The translations under genes were made by a program, and so were the position numbers. A DNA stretch of 64,000 nt from Diatrype stigma (taxonomy: Eukaryota > Ascomycota > Sordariomycetes > Xylariales > Diatrypaceae), in NCBI GenBank assembly GCA_022225965.2, contig JAKJXP020000072.1, positions 182,061-246,060 of the forward strand, given 5' to 3'. Under the pieces are notes generated by a model, which saw only the letters and a list, made by a program, of their open reading frames with translations, had not been told where the DNA came from and made no database searches. Shown here piece by piece: positions 50,549 through 61,993 of this stretch (position 1 is its first letter; every line of letters starts with the position of its first letter).

Positions 50549-50590
50549 GCAATTCTTATAAAAGTAACCCGCTTTTTTATAATACAAGCA
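50549..50590 (-). pseudogene. E1 outer copy gag zinc knuckle (mutated)
   Basis: The same motif as in the inner copy reads CLYYKKAGYFYKNC here. The second Cys and the His have both become Tyr, changes produced by G-to-A or C-to-T transitions. Confidence 0.8.
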
Positions 50591-51874
50591 TAAATAACCG
50601 TTAAAACGCCGGGTTTTTTTTTATAAAAAAAGCTTACGGAACCGTATCGTTTTAATCGCGTTAAGTTATATAAGTTTTAATATAAAGGCTAATAAAATGC
50701 GAATATATGCATTAATTAAAGGGGTTATTGTTGTTTTTTAATAAGGGCCTTATTTTTTAAGTTATTAAATAAGTTTCGGTATAAATTAATTTATTTTATA
50801 ATATCGTTATTTATTAACCGGTTTATTATTAAAACGAATACGTTTTATAAAGCTTCGTTAATTTTGGTTTATAATGTTACGATATAAATGGCGTTAAATT
50901 GCTGGCTTTAATTTGCGTATTTAACGAATAAATCTATAAATTTTCCGAAGAATTTATTGCCTTATTGGAAAATTATAAAGTTTTTATAAGCCGTTATTCG
51001 GATATTCTTAACGATATATAGGGTATTTAAAAACGTAATTAGGTCGGTATAATCTTGTTATTTTTCCGGCTATTACTGGAAATCGTTAAGGTGCTTAATA
51101 ATTATATCGATTCGTTTTTTAACGTAAATATATGCTTTATTACTTAAGTACTGGGCTATATATATAATTCGGTTTATTTTTGCTATATATACGTAATAAT
51201 CGAAGGCTAATTTTAGGTAAATTTGGAACTTTTAATTGACGTATTTTTCTTATATTTGGAAATCGTTATCGTTTAATTTCTTAAATTTTGATAGGTCGTT
51301 ATTTTTAGGTTTCGTTATCGGTTTAGCATTAAGGCATTTTATATAATAAATGATTTACGTTTAATTAGTTATTAAAATAAATTAAAAATAAAACTAATAA
51401 AAAAGGAATCCTAATTAAATAGCATTCGAAAAGGGGTCCAAAATCGAAAAGGATATCCAGTTAACAAAACGGTTTAACTAAGGGATATATAAGGATAAGG
51501 GTTATTACTGCTGGATTTACGGAATTATTTCGAAATCGTTTTTTTTTATTGTTGCGTTAAACTAACGGTAAAATTTCTCGTTTTTTTGGATAAACGTTTT
51601 AAGGCGTTATTTTATTTCGTTTAAAATGGCATATTAAAAAGAATTAATTGCTGGATTAATAATAATTAGGTTTAGGATCGATTAAAAATCCCTTTAAAGG
51701 TATTAAACGATAAAGGCTAAATATTCGAATTTTTAAAGAATAGCCGTAACGGTAATAAAAAGGAATTAATCTGGATATAAAGCCATTGCGATCCTTTGGC
51801 GCTTATAGCTTATCGTTCGGATTTTAGGGCTTATAGCTGAATTAGACCTATAAAAAAAAGTAGGTGCAACAAAC

Positions 51875-52025
51875 TATTACGGCTACAAGCAAATATAGGG
51901 TCGAAGAGATATAATTATTGTTGCACGAGAAAAAAAAGAAAGGTTTAAGCTAGAAAAAACGAAACGTCCCCTTATATATAGCGATATGGAGCCGGGCCGG
52001 TGGCTATACATTTGGTACCGTAATA
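51875..52025 (-). repeat. E1 outer copy, right LTR (least mutated)
   Basis: 151 bp. It keeps more G and C than the other E1 LTRs, for example GTTGCACGAG and GGAGCCGGGCCGGTGGCTA. Confidence 0.88.
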
Positions 52026-52030
52026 ACCGA

Positions 52031-52450
52031 TTAAGCCCGAGGCGAAGCAGGATAAATTTATTCCTTAAGTGCCCGATTTTTTCGAAAAAATAACCGGTTT
52101 GCCTATTAAAACGCTTAAATTCTCGAAGGAAATAATGGACCTGCAGAAAAACCTTATTTAAATTAACCTTATTTTCGGAAATGCCATTATCCGGTTAATA
52201 TTTCGAAAAATAAGCAAAGCCTTTAATGTTTCGAATTACGATTATAGCTTAAAGAAATAATAAATTAAATAATTACTCGCCGTTTTCGAAAAAGCGAAAC
52301 CCCAAAAGCGCAAAAAGGTGGTTCCCGTTTTTAACGAAATATTTATAAGGTTAAAAAATATCGAGCAAACGAAAAAGGAAATAATAAAGCTTATGCCGAA
52401 ACCTATATACGTTATTCGTTTAATGCAGGTATAAATCGAAAAAGCTGAAA
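52031..52450 (+). pseudogene. Pogo/Fot1-type transposase, C-terminal part
   Basis: Plus-strand translation gives GLPIKTLKFSKEIMDLQKNLI then stops and basic Lys/Arg-rich segments (KAKPQKRKK). This resembles the PKTPxTxxELxxQxxLI tail of Fot1-like transposases. It continues the ORF interrupted at 29238. Confidence 0.5.
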
Positions 52451-52581
52451 AAAGTAATGATAATAATAATGAAAAGTATTATATAATAAACGTTTTAACG
52501 AAAGTTTAATATATATAGCTTTATTTTTTATAAAGTAATTAAATTTTAAACTTCAAAGAATATGTGGTAATGGCTTTTTTA

Positions 52582-52622
52582 AAGCACGGTTCGCGAGGGA
52601 AGTAATGCGTAAAAGGGGGAAT
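52582..52622 (-). repeat. Right terminal inverted repeat of the Fot1/Pogo-like element
   Basis: Reverse complement begins ATTCCCCCTTTTACG, matching 27896-27936. It is followed by the target TA at 52623-52624, where base composition returns to normal within a few tens of bases. Confidence 0.85.
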
Positions 52623-53234
52623 TATTTATAATGTTATAGGGGGTTATTAATATTGTACCCTTTTATTAATTGGGCTCGGGTTCGATATATCAGCTTAAGA
52701 ACAACTCCTATTCAGGGTTAACGCAACGCTTCAAACGTCGGAATATCGGCTACAGGGCTTCGTATGTACTCTTGAAATCACTCGGATAATCCAGCGAATG
52801 GTCAAACAGGCCAAGCTACCTAGCTACCCTCCTGACAAGTGTTTGATCATCCGCTTTACATACTACCATTGTGCCGTGAACATGCTGGTGTTCTCAGATC
52901 TGATTCGGCTGGCTGATCCACGACAAATACGCAGCGCACCCAACTCAAGGGGGGAGGGAAGGTCCTAGTCGCGTGTCGCTTCTCTTTGTAGTGTTGCTTG
53001 CTTCACGTAAAGGGTATTCACCAACCATGACGTAGGTTTCATTTTGCGCAACGTAATCTAAATACCAAGGCAGACACCAGAATGTGATCAAATGCAGGAG
53101 GCTCATGTTCTCATTCGGGGTGGTTGGGTGTGTGTGGACAGTCAGTCTAAACTAAGTCCTTCTAGGTACGGTACTTTCGGTCCAAGGAGAATAGGTACTC
53201 GGAGACGAGCTACTTGGAAATAAACGATCGCTGG
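52623..53234. other. Intergenic spacer right of the transposon nest
   Basis: Normal-composition DNA without a supported gene. It includes the 3' flank of the Zn2Cys6 regulator. Confidence 0.5.
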
Positions 53235-55767
53235 CTAAGGGACGACATAATAATCCGTAGTTAAATTTCCCAACATCTTGGAATGCACGATGATCTTGAA
53301 CGGACCCGAGTCTCCGCCTCCTCCTCCTCCGCTCGCCCCTATCTGTTCGCGCCTGGCTACAGCACCGCGGTTATCCGAGGTGCTGGCGCCCGACGAGCTC
53401 TCGTCGCTATTGCTGCCCCGCCTCGTGACCTGCTCCCAGACCTTGGACTCGATCATGCTATCCCCACCCAGCGGCCCGCCCCCACTCCCGCCGCCAGCGC
53501 CACCATGGTCGTACTCGTCCTCACAGTCGTCGTCCTCCTCCTCGATGCGGGCGGCGATGATGTCCCAGCCATGGTCGGTCTGGCGGCGGCGGGCGCGCTC
53601 GGCCTCGAGCCAGGCGAGCAGGCGGCGCGTCTGCGACACGTTCCAGATGCCCTCGCGGGTGGGGTAGCCGCTCAACCAGCCCTCGATCCAGGCCTGGATC
53701 TGCGGGTTGGTCGTCCAGCGGTACGCGCCCACCACGGCCGGCATGAAGCCGTGCCCGAAGGCGTCCGCCTGCGCGCACCCCGTCGGCGCCACCCCCGCCG
53801 CGATGCGGCAGATGTGCAATACCGTCGCCTCCGAGTCCGGCGGCGTCACCCGCCCCGTCCCCTCCAGGTACCGCGTCCGCGCCCGCATCCGCGCGCACAG
53901 GAAGTGCGCGTAGTTGACCGCCGCCGTGTAGGGGTCCGTCGAGCTCGGGAACGTCAGCGGCGTGATGTGCAGCGTCCCGGTGCTGCTGACGCTCTTGCTG
54001 CTTTTGCTGTTGCGGCTATTACTGCTGTGGGTGAGACTCATATTATTGGCGGTGTTGGCGGGCGCAGGTATGCAGGCTAGGTAGTCGGTAGGGGGGGGAG
54101 AAGCGGAAAAGGCGATGGGGTCCTGCACGCCCGTGTCGACGGGCAGCTCGGAGGCGGGCAGGCTGCGCTGCCAGGCGGCGAGCTGGGCCTCGATGGCGAC
54201 CATCTCGCGCACCCACTTGGTGTCGAGGCCGGGCATGGACCGGCAGCGAATCTCAAGCCTGGTGACCTCGCGGATGAGGTGCATCAGGCGGTCGCGGGGC
54301 GAGTCGGAGCGCTCGAGCATGGCGGACAGCTCGTCCGCGACGGCCGGGTTCATGGTGCGCAGGCGCGTGACGGCGCGGTCCTCGTTCTGGAGCTCGACCA
54401 GCAGCGCCATGCGGGCGAAGGCGTGGGCGAGCTTGCGCCCCGCCGCCGACCGCGAGAAGCGGCCGTGCCAGGCGCTCAGCACCCGGCCCGCCGCCCGCAG
54501 GTGCGCCCGCCACGCCGCCAGCGAGCCCCAGTTCAGGTCGAAGTTGGCCAGGAGCAGCCGGGCCAGGAACCAAGAGAGCAGCTCGTTCAAGCCCGCGCCC
54601 TGGAACGCCTTCGGGTTGCCGTCAGGGAACGCGTTCCGCAAGCCCGCGAGAGAGACGTTGTAGTGCCGGAGCGCGTGCCTCTTGATGGCCGGCTGCGTGT
54701 CGGTCCAGGAGAGCGTCAGCGCGGATATGGCGAGCGCGGCGTTATAGAGGTACGGCGCCGAGAGCCCCTCTTCGACGATGAAGTCGCGGATCGGGAGAAT
54801 GGTAGAGAGGCCTTTGACCTGACCCTCTAGCAAGCGCCGGTAATAGTCCCCATCCTCGGGGAAGATGAAGCACCTATTTATCGGATTCGTGAAGGTAAGA
54901 GGAGACGGGGATAACCGGGGATATATGAGCGAACTGTCCAGGAGGCCGGAATCTAGGGCGCCGAGGACGGCGGTTTCTGTGGGGGATTCCGAGACCCCCA
55001 GGTCTTGCAGTGGAGACGACCCGAACATTTGAAACTGTCGGCCGTCGGTCCGCAGGAACTCGGCTAGATGCCAATCCTGCCAGAAGGAGTCTTCTATCAC
55101 AGGGGGTGAAAGCATGGTAGTGGCAGTGCCAGCGGCAGCGTTGCCAGGCTGGAACATGCCTGTTGTGTAATCGTCAAAGAACAAATCTGGAAACTCGGAC
55201 CCAGATGCGGTTCCGGTTCCGGTACCGGTACCGGTCCTTGCCACGGGCCCAGCTTGCGACGCTACGGGCACGGGCACGGGCACGGGCACCGGGCCCGGCC
55301 TCGTTGAGGCTACCTCCTGTGAGGGCGGCGATGTGGATGTCTGCTGCTGCTTCCTCCTTTTCGGAGCGTCATCTCTGCCAGAAAATCTCTGGGTGACGAA
55401 GGAGGTCTGGTCCTTGAAGGCGATTTTATTGCCGTAACCTTCGCAGCTGAGGTTGGCTGTGCGACACTAACCATGGCCTTAGCTATTGTCTATGATAAGG
55501 GATTCCACAGCTAATCAATCGGCTCCGGCGCTCAATACTCACGCTATTGCAATGTGGCTTGGCCTTGTCGCACCGAAGATGCCGCCTGCGACACGTGAAG
55601 CAGCCATTGCGATCCCGAGAGACAACATGTCTCCTTCGGGGTTGGCGTGCCGTCTCCGCATTGGGATTCGAGTCTTGCGGCGGCGACACAGGCATGCTAA
55701 AGTAGTCAGAGCCAGAGGGTTCCGCGCAAGCGGTAGTGGTATTGGCTGGCCGTCTTTCCTCAAACAA
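53235..55767 (-). CDS. Zn2Cys6 (fungal binuclear cluster) transcription factor
   Basis: Two exons fit: 55767-55543 and 55466-53235 (818 aa), with a 76-nt intron (GTGAGT...GGTTAG). The intron splits the zinc cluster, and splicing gives C56-x2-C59-x6-C66-x6-C73-x2-C76-x6-C83, a perfect Zn2Cys6 domain that binds CGG-type DNA sites in the nucleus. A basic linker (PKRRKQQQ) follows. Residues 134-143 are a Val-Pro repeat and 153-161 a Thr-Gly repeat, both encoded by microsatellites. The region from about residue 210 on (RCFIFPEDGDYYRRLLEGQVKGLS) resembles the Fungal_trans_2-type regulatory domain. The C-terminus has acidic, Gly- and Ser-rich low-complexity stretches. The target genes are unknown; the neighbouring ABC transporter is a reasonable candidate. 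Confidence 0.9.
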
Positions 55768-55789
55768 GCGAGTTCAGGATCTGGCTGGC

Positions 55790-55829
55790 AATCAATCAAT
55801 CAATCGATCGATCGAACAATCAAGCAATC
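55790..55829. repeat. AATC/GATC tetranucleotide repeat upstream of the Zn2Cys6 gene
   Basis: Tandem AATC units shift to GATC units directly upstream of the predicted start codon, probably in the 5' leader. Confidence 0.85.
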
Positions 55830-56823
55830 AGAGCAGGCAAGCAACATGTCAATTTCAGCTAGGTCGCTCGCTTAGATGAACGCGAATGCATCGACTTCGT
55901 AAGGTCGTAAGATATGATGGGAAAAGGGAATGGCTACGTAGCAGGCCCTGTCGACAGACTCTACCTGGGTAATGACAGACCTGGTGAAGTGGTGACAGTC
56001 TACAGACCCTGATGGATGGATCATGGAGGCAGTCGGTAAGTCTCTTCTCGCTTTGTCCGAGGCGCGCCTCAGGGGATTGACTGACTGTCAGGGCTTGTCA
56101 GGGCCTGCAGGCCTGTCAGGAGACCCCCAACTTGCCCCAAGACGCTTATCTCTGTCCTGTCAGGCTGTCACGACAAACTAACTACGGCGAATTGAGACGA
56201 ATGGGAGATGATGTCGCAACCCCCGGCTAGCTGGGCAGCTGCTGGGGTGGCAGGGATGGCAGAGGATGGCAGGCATGGGCCCAGGGTGGTGCACTGGCGC
56301 CAGACGATGCCGTTCCCGGTATAGGCAAAAGTGCGCAGATCATCATTATCGAGTCCACTATCGCCGTTGCGCCGTTGGTAGGCCTGACACACGCGCAGAA
56401 CTCATTAATAATTGTCGGCAGTTCGGCGTTGCAGTTGCATTGGCGGGCAGGGCGGGGCAATTTCCGACAGGGTTCAGGGGTCCCCCCACTCCAAACTTAC
56501 TACTGTGTGTGTATGTAGGTACATACATGTAACTACGTACCAGTTCAGCGCGGCGCCAGTTCAGCGCGGCTCCAGTTCAGCTTTTCAACACCTGCCGAGG
56601 ATAATTCGGGTAATTCGACCAGTTCAAGGTCAAGATTGGACGCTCAAGAGTTGCAGAGTTGCAGAGTTGCAGAGTTGCAGCGTTGCATCTCACGACGGCT
56701 TCATTTTCGTACCTTATAACTCGGATATAGACGTCATATCCAAGCCAGAAGATAATAACAACAACATCGGGTTTTCTCTTCATTAATAATACCTATTACC
56801 GGCCACCCGCCACCCGCTACCCG
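55830..56823. other. Intergenic region upstream of the Zn2Cys6 gene
   Basis: This 1-kb region holds the regulator's promoter and the 3' flank of the ABC transporter. It contains three repeats of a CCAGTTCAGCGCGG-like unit (about 56540-56580) and a GTTGCAGA tandem repeat (56647-56687). No gene is supported. Confidence 0.5.
56647..56687. repeat. Tandem AGAGTTGC repeat
   Basis: Four to five 8-bp units in tandem, about 140 bp beyond the ABC transporter stop codon. Confidence 0.9.
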
Positions 56824-59800
56824 CTACCTGTTGCTGTACATCGCCTGCCACAACGACCAGAAGACCCCTTGCTTCGACTCGGCCAGCAGCTGCGGGTTAC
56901 CGCGTTCCACGACGCGACCCCCCTCCATGACCAGCACCTCGTCGAAATCTATGACGGTGCTCAACCGATGGGCAATGGCTATCAGGCTCTTACCCGAGAA
57001 CTTGTCCCGGAGCAGTTTCTGTATGCGCTGCTCGCTGTCTTCGTCGAGGCTGGCTGTCGCCTCGTCGATGATGATAATCCGCGCATCGGACACGAGTGCG
57101 CGTGCCAGCGCTATGAGTTGGCGCTCTCCCTGGGAGAGGTTTCTGCCGCCTGCCTCGATGTGACGGTCCAGTGACCAGTCCGTCGCCATATTTGCGTCGC
57201 TGCTGACTACGTCGCCGAGGATGCGCTGCAGCTTGTGGTCGGATACTGCCCCGCTAAAGTCGATGTTGAAGCGTAGGGATCCGTCGAAGAGGGTCGGGTC
57301 CTGTGGGATGAAACTGACGGCTTGGCGCAGTCTCTCGGCGTCGATGGTGTCCACGTTGACACCATCAACTTCAACGGTTCCGTGGAACTTAGGTATGAGT
57401 CGTAGGATGCTCGCAATCAACGAGCTCTTCCCGCTCCCGGTGCGGCCTACAATGGCTACACGCTTTCCCGGGTGGACCTGGAGGTCGATGTCCTTCAGCA
57501 CTGGTTCGTTATCCAGCGAGTAGCCGGCTGTTAACTTGTGCACATGCAGCCGGCCTTCTGAAGGCCATGCTTTGAGAGTGAGGGGTTCTGACAACTCCCC
57601 CTTGGCGTTTGGTTCTTGGGGAACAGACTGGATATAGTCCTTCACCCTCTGGAAGCTGGTCATTTCCACTTCCAACAAGCTCGAAAGGTATACCACGTCT
57701 ATTGACCAAGTTAGCAAGCATGAAGAGCCACGGGGAAAGAGGGGTTTGAACACACATAGCAACGCGGTACATAGAGCTGTCGAACTTGTCATGCTAAAGC
57801 CAGCCGACGCTGGACTGGCAGTATTGGAGACCAATGCAAGCGTTGCAGTGGAAAGTGATATGAGACCAGCAAACATGTCCATTCTGACAGCTAGCCATCG
57901 CTGGCTGGCACTTACAGTCTCCCAGCCGCAGAGGTACCGTTCTAAGGCCTCGAGAAATCGATTCTGGAGATGGTACTCGGCACGATGGGCTCGAATCACT
58001 TCGATGCCAGATATCGCATCAGAAAGTCCTGTAAGGAGTGGTGAAAGACACGCCGCGTATAGTTTCTTCGAGGCGGTGGAGCCGTAGATGTACAACCTTC
58101 CGGTATATAGCCCCATCGCGAGGAAAGCTGCCGCTGGCAAGAGAAATGTTGGGAGCATGGATGTCACTGCTGCCAATCGAAAACCGATCGAGAGGTAGTT
58201 CTCAACAACCTGCTTCAGCAGTTCGATAACAGTGTTATCCAGCGAGAACATATCCGAGGAGAAACGGTTGATAATCTGCCCTGCCGGTGTTTCGGTGACC
58301 CAGCCAAATGTGGCAGTCAAGACGGAGCCCAAGAGTTGGACATGCAGTGTCTTGCTAGCTTGAAGGCCTCCCCGAAAGAAGATGAGGGAGGAGATTGTGA
58401 CGAATATCAGCTGGGCGATGCAAAGGCACGCGTATATAATAACGTAGAAAGCCGTCCGGGAGTCCTCAAAATCGGCGGTAGCACCTCCTGTTTCGCTTGA
58501 CCAGAATGTCAGCCAGAAGGATGAAGCAATGTCAGAAGCATGCGCCGTAAGGACGACCAAGCATAAAGTTGTTAGATATATAGGTGTGCCAAACAGTTTC
58601 ATATATTTCAGTATGATGAAGAAACCATTTGGAGCTGTGACTGTAACTTCTGATCCCGAGGAATTTGGCTTGACTGTCGAGGTCTCGCTTATCGTGGGTT
58701 CAGATGAGCGGGCAGTTTCGTCGGAAACGCTCGTTTCCTCTAACACCATCTCCTGCTGTGAGATCTCAATGCCCTGGTTTTTCGATGCGTCTATCGAGTC
58801 TACCTCCCGCTCACAGGTGAAAGTCGTTACTAGGCCGTCGTGCACTTCGATGATTGAGTCTGCTGCATTTCGGCAAAGAGGGTGTTCGGATACTAGGATT
58901 AACGTTCGATCTTTCATGATGGGCCCGAAAAAGCAGTTCTCGATAATCCAGCTTGTCGTCTTGGTATCCAACGATGATAAAACGTCGTCGAGCAAGACCG
59001 TCTTGGTGTCTGCGTACACGGCTCTGGCTAGAGCTACACGGGATTTTTGGCCGCCAGACAACGAGCTCCCGGCTTCGCCAACGTCGGTGAGGTCACCAGA
59101 AATAGTATCAAGGTCGGCTTCGAGGCCAACAGCCCTGATGACTTCGTTATACCTCTTGGTCGAGAATGGCGAGTTGAAAAGGATATTGTCCCGAACAGTA
59201 CCGCGTAGCAGCCACGGCGACTGTGCTGCGTAGGAAATCGGCTCGGAGGATTCGGTTCGTATCTGGACTTTTCCACTTATGAGCGGCAACTCGGATAGTA
59301 ATGCTTTCAGCAAGACTGATTTCCCTGATCTAATTTGAATGGTTAGAGCTCATACCACACCACAAAGAAATTCAAACCCCAGTCTTCTTGCTCACCCCGT
59401 TTTCCCCGTAATGAGATTCAGTCGCCCGGGGACAAGTTTGAGACTGATATCCTTTAATACCAGCTTCACATTGCCACCTTTGCTTGGTAACGCCACTGTT
59501 GCCCTCTCTGCGCCGAACAAGGCATCTGACTGGATTGGGTCTGAATCGTAAAAGCGTTCTACCGGCCCATCGTCCAGCAGAAAATCGGGATCATCATCCA
59601 AGAAACCGACAATTCTCTGTAAGGACACGGTCGACTGAGCATAGGTGCTGACACCAAGAACTGCAAGAGACAGCATCGCCTTGAGCGTGTTGAAGATCGA
59701 CATCACTGTGAATACAACAGCCGGTGTTAAGGGCATGCCAGCCCCGAGGGTATAAATACTTAACGACATAACCAGAGGCACCAGGACGAAGGCGGATGAG

Positions 59801-61420
59801 ATGGTCTCGGATGCAGTCGCCACGATAAATTTCCCCCACAACGCATCGAGCTCCAGTTTCCTCTTTTCGCCAATCCATCTGCTGAAAGCTAGCGACTGGC
59901 CTAGCATCTTAATCGTTTGGAGCCCCTTGATAACTTCGCCCACCCTACGTACACGACTGTCGATGGCAGCCATAACGCGCGATTGAGCAAGCCCTTGGTA
60001 TCGGTTCACATACCAGGAAATGGGAATTCGCGTGACCAAAATCACCAGGAGTCCTGGGACATATGACCACCCAATGGTCTGGTATAACAATACACTGGCG
60101 ACCGCAACCTCGACTGGGACCATGAACGCAGCCATTATCGTATATCGGATCGTGGCGATTTTATCGATGTCTGCCGCAACGTGAGTGGTGACCTGCCCGG
60201 CATCGGGGTGGCAGCCGGGTCGTTGCCGCAAGAGCTTCCGGTAAATCGTGTAGATGACCATGCCCTTCAGATAGCAGATGTTCTGGGTAGAGAAGTACTC
60301 GAACGTCTGCATGCAAAGCCCGCGCACCACCGGCGAAACTCCGAACAGCAGGGCCGAGAACCAGGGCCGGAACAAAGCTTTCTCTGGGGAGCCCTGGAGG
60401 TTCTGCAATATGCTGCGCAACCCCACCACGCCCAGAAACTCGGCAAATCCGCACAGGACCATCATGAACGCCATCACGCTCAGACGCAGGCTGAATATTT
60501 TCCACAGGGCTCGGCTGGCCGACGATGTCGATAAACGCGCTTTCCGGAAAACTTCGAACCACCTGCTCGGCTGCGCGCCGGAGCTCAACGGTAGCAAATC
60601 ATCTACATTCATGTTTCCGTGCCGCCGGTAGCTCAGCATGATGAACGGGCTGACCCAGCCGTAAGTCCACCACCGGGTGATAGGTGAGCAGACATGCCGA
60701 GGGTGCGGTGCTGCGCCATTTTCGGGGACGGATCGGTGGAATGGCGTAAAGAGCGGAATGACGACAACTGCCGCGAGTGTTGAAAACAGAGTGGCCAGCT
60801 CGAGCGCAGAGAACGGCATGAATGCAGTCCCACCATTGTTGCTGACGAGCGGGAAGATGTAACTGGGACCTGTGGAAAAGACGAAAATACCCAACGAAAG
60901 CAGATTTGCGGTTCGGTAAAGTTGTTGGCGGCGGGAATTCGATAGGAGATATAGGAGTCGACATAGGACAACCAAACCCTGTCCACCGTGTAAGTATGCC
61001 TCCCGACCACCTCTGCCTCGACGACATAACATAACATACCCAAACCACTATCACAACAATCAATTCCTGTATAGTCCGCGCGGACTTGAGCAGTGCTACA
61101 TTGAATCCAAGACAGGCCAATGCAGCTAACAGACCCAATGAACCGTAGATAACATGAGACCAAGAATAGGAAATTCTCTCGCTGCGAAGCCTTCGTGTCA
61201 GAGATGTGACAGTCGCAAATACTAAAGTCGCTACAGTGCTAGCGACTAACAATCCGACCCTGATTACATTGTCTGACGAAGTTGCTGACGTTCGAGTTGA
61301 TAGGGGTGTCTGCGGTGCGTTCTCGGGTACTTCGATGGTCCCTTGCATAGACCTCTTCCAGTCGATGCTAGCGCCTCCTTGGCTGAGGACATCGCGAACA
61401 AGGTACGCCGCGGAGGCCAT
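56824..61420 (-). CDS. Full-length ABCC-type (MRP-like) ABC transporter
   Basis: Exons fit at 61420-61040, 60978-59396, 59329-57756 and 57698-56824 (1470 aa), with introns of 61, 66 and 57 nt. The second intron lies inside Walker A of NBD1, and splicing gives ITGKTG|SGKSVLLKAL (K658). NBD1 has LSGGQKSRVALARA and Walker B VLLDDVLSSLD, with Asp where the catalytic Glu usually sits, as is common in ABCC NBD1. NBD2 has VGRTGSGKSS (from residue 1263), LSQGERQLIALARA and IIIDEATASLD with the catalytic Glu, so NBD2 should carry most ATP hydrolysis. An N-terminal hydrophobic region (TMD0) and two six-helix domains fit the class. ABCC pumps export conjugates, drugs or metabolites from cytosol to vacuole or outside. 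The third intron is stop-free and could be retained. The start codon is the least certain part. Confidence 0.9.
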
Positions 61421-61993
61421 CTCGAGTCGAGGCCCGTGGGAAAAAAGTTGAATCTGCTTGTCTGGTCAGGCGTCTCAGGGGAAGGGCCGAGACGGACCTG
61501 GGCTATTTGGCCATCATATCCTGCTTGGACGGGCGAACGAAGCCCATCTTGAGGTCCGAGGATTCTCTGAGCTACGTACGACGAAGTACACAACGAGATC
61601 ACGGTCTCCCGGATAATTGGCCCTAACCAGACTAGATAGAACCCAGACAACTGGGTTTCCCCGTAGAGTAACTCTGCATGTCGCGATGCCCCACAAGCCA
61701 AAATCGCTGATCGTATAGAATTGCCGGTTTAGGTAACGAGATCAGGATCCGGATCCACCATCGGTTCGCTTCTGCTTGGCAAGGGAACTCCACATGCTCC
61801 GACGGATCCTCGGTCGGTCGACTTCATTTCCAGTTCTTTTCTCAGCCTCAAACCGGGGTAGACACCCGAGCGGCAGCAGGGACAAGTCCATAGAAGATCT
61901 GGATTTGCCTACTTTGGCTGCACTTCCGCCTCCGTAGTAATTTAGTAGGTAGACGTCTAGACATACCTAATCGCCCTACTCCTGATTACTGCG
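61421..61993. promoter_or_regulatory. Shared divergent promoter region (ABC transporter / S10 peptidase)
   Basis: The two start codons face away from each other across 573 bp. Minus-strand ORFs at 61264-61701 cross it without a convincing domain, though a further 5' exon of the transporter cannot be excluded. Co-regulation is inference from geometry only. Confidence 0.45.

Larger units (their letters stand above)
29239..52025 (-). mobile_element. E1 outer copy: Ty3/gypsy LTR retrotransposon containing two further insertions
   Basis: It is bounded by 151-bp LTRs at 29239-29389 and 51875-52025, both running from TATTACGG to CCGTAATA. Flanks ATCGA (29234-29238) and ACCGA (52026-52030) are a 5-bp target duplication differing by one C/T. 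Removing element X and inner E1, each with one duplication copy, leaves 7528 bp, close to the 7506 bp of the inner copy. Pol is on the minus strand (AYLNDILIYN at about 41310-41335) and gag lies to the right (decayed zinc knuckle at 50549-50590). It is densely interrupted by stops. Confidence 0.88.
27896..52622 (+). mobile_element. Fot1/Pogo-like DNA transposon, split by a nested retrotransposon stack
   Basis: Terminal inverted repeats of 41 bp lie at 27896-27936 and 52582-52622. They agree at 34 positions, and all seven differences are transitions. A TA dinucleotide flanks each end (27894-27895 and 52623-52624), as for Tc1/mariner/Pogo insertions. Without the E1 stack the element is 1935 bp, close to the known size of Fot1. 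Remnants of a plus-strand transposase ORF lie in both halves. The AT-rich block of the window starts and ends exactly at these repeats. Confidence 0.85.

Noticed and set aside
29239..52025. Tandem array of satellite-like repeats or a centromere
   Set aside because: The repeats are two collinear copies of one LTR element plus another element, each with its own target duplication; no satellite unit is present.
61264..61701. 145-residue minus-strand ORF upstream of the ABC transporter as a separate gene
   Set aside because: Half of it overlaps the transporter's first exon in another frame and it shows no recognisable domain; an additional transporter exon remains possible but unproven.
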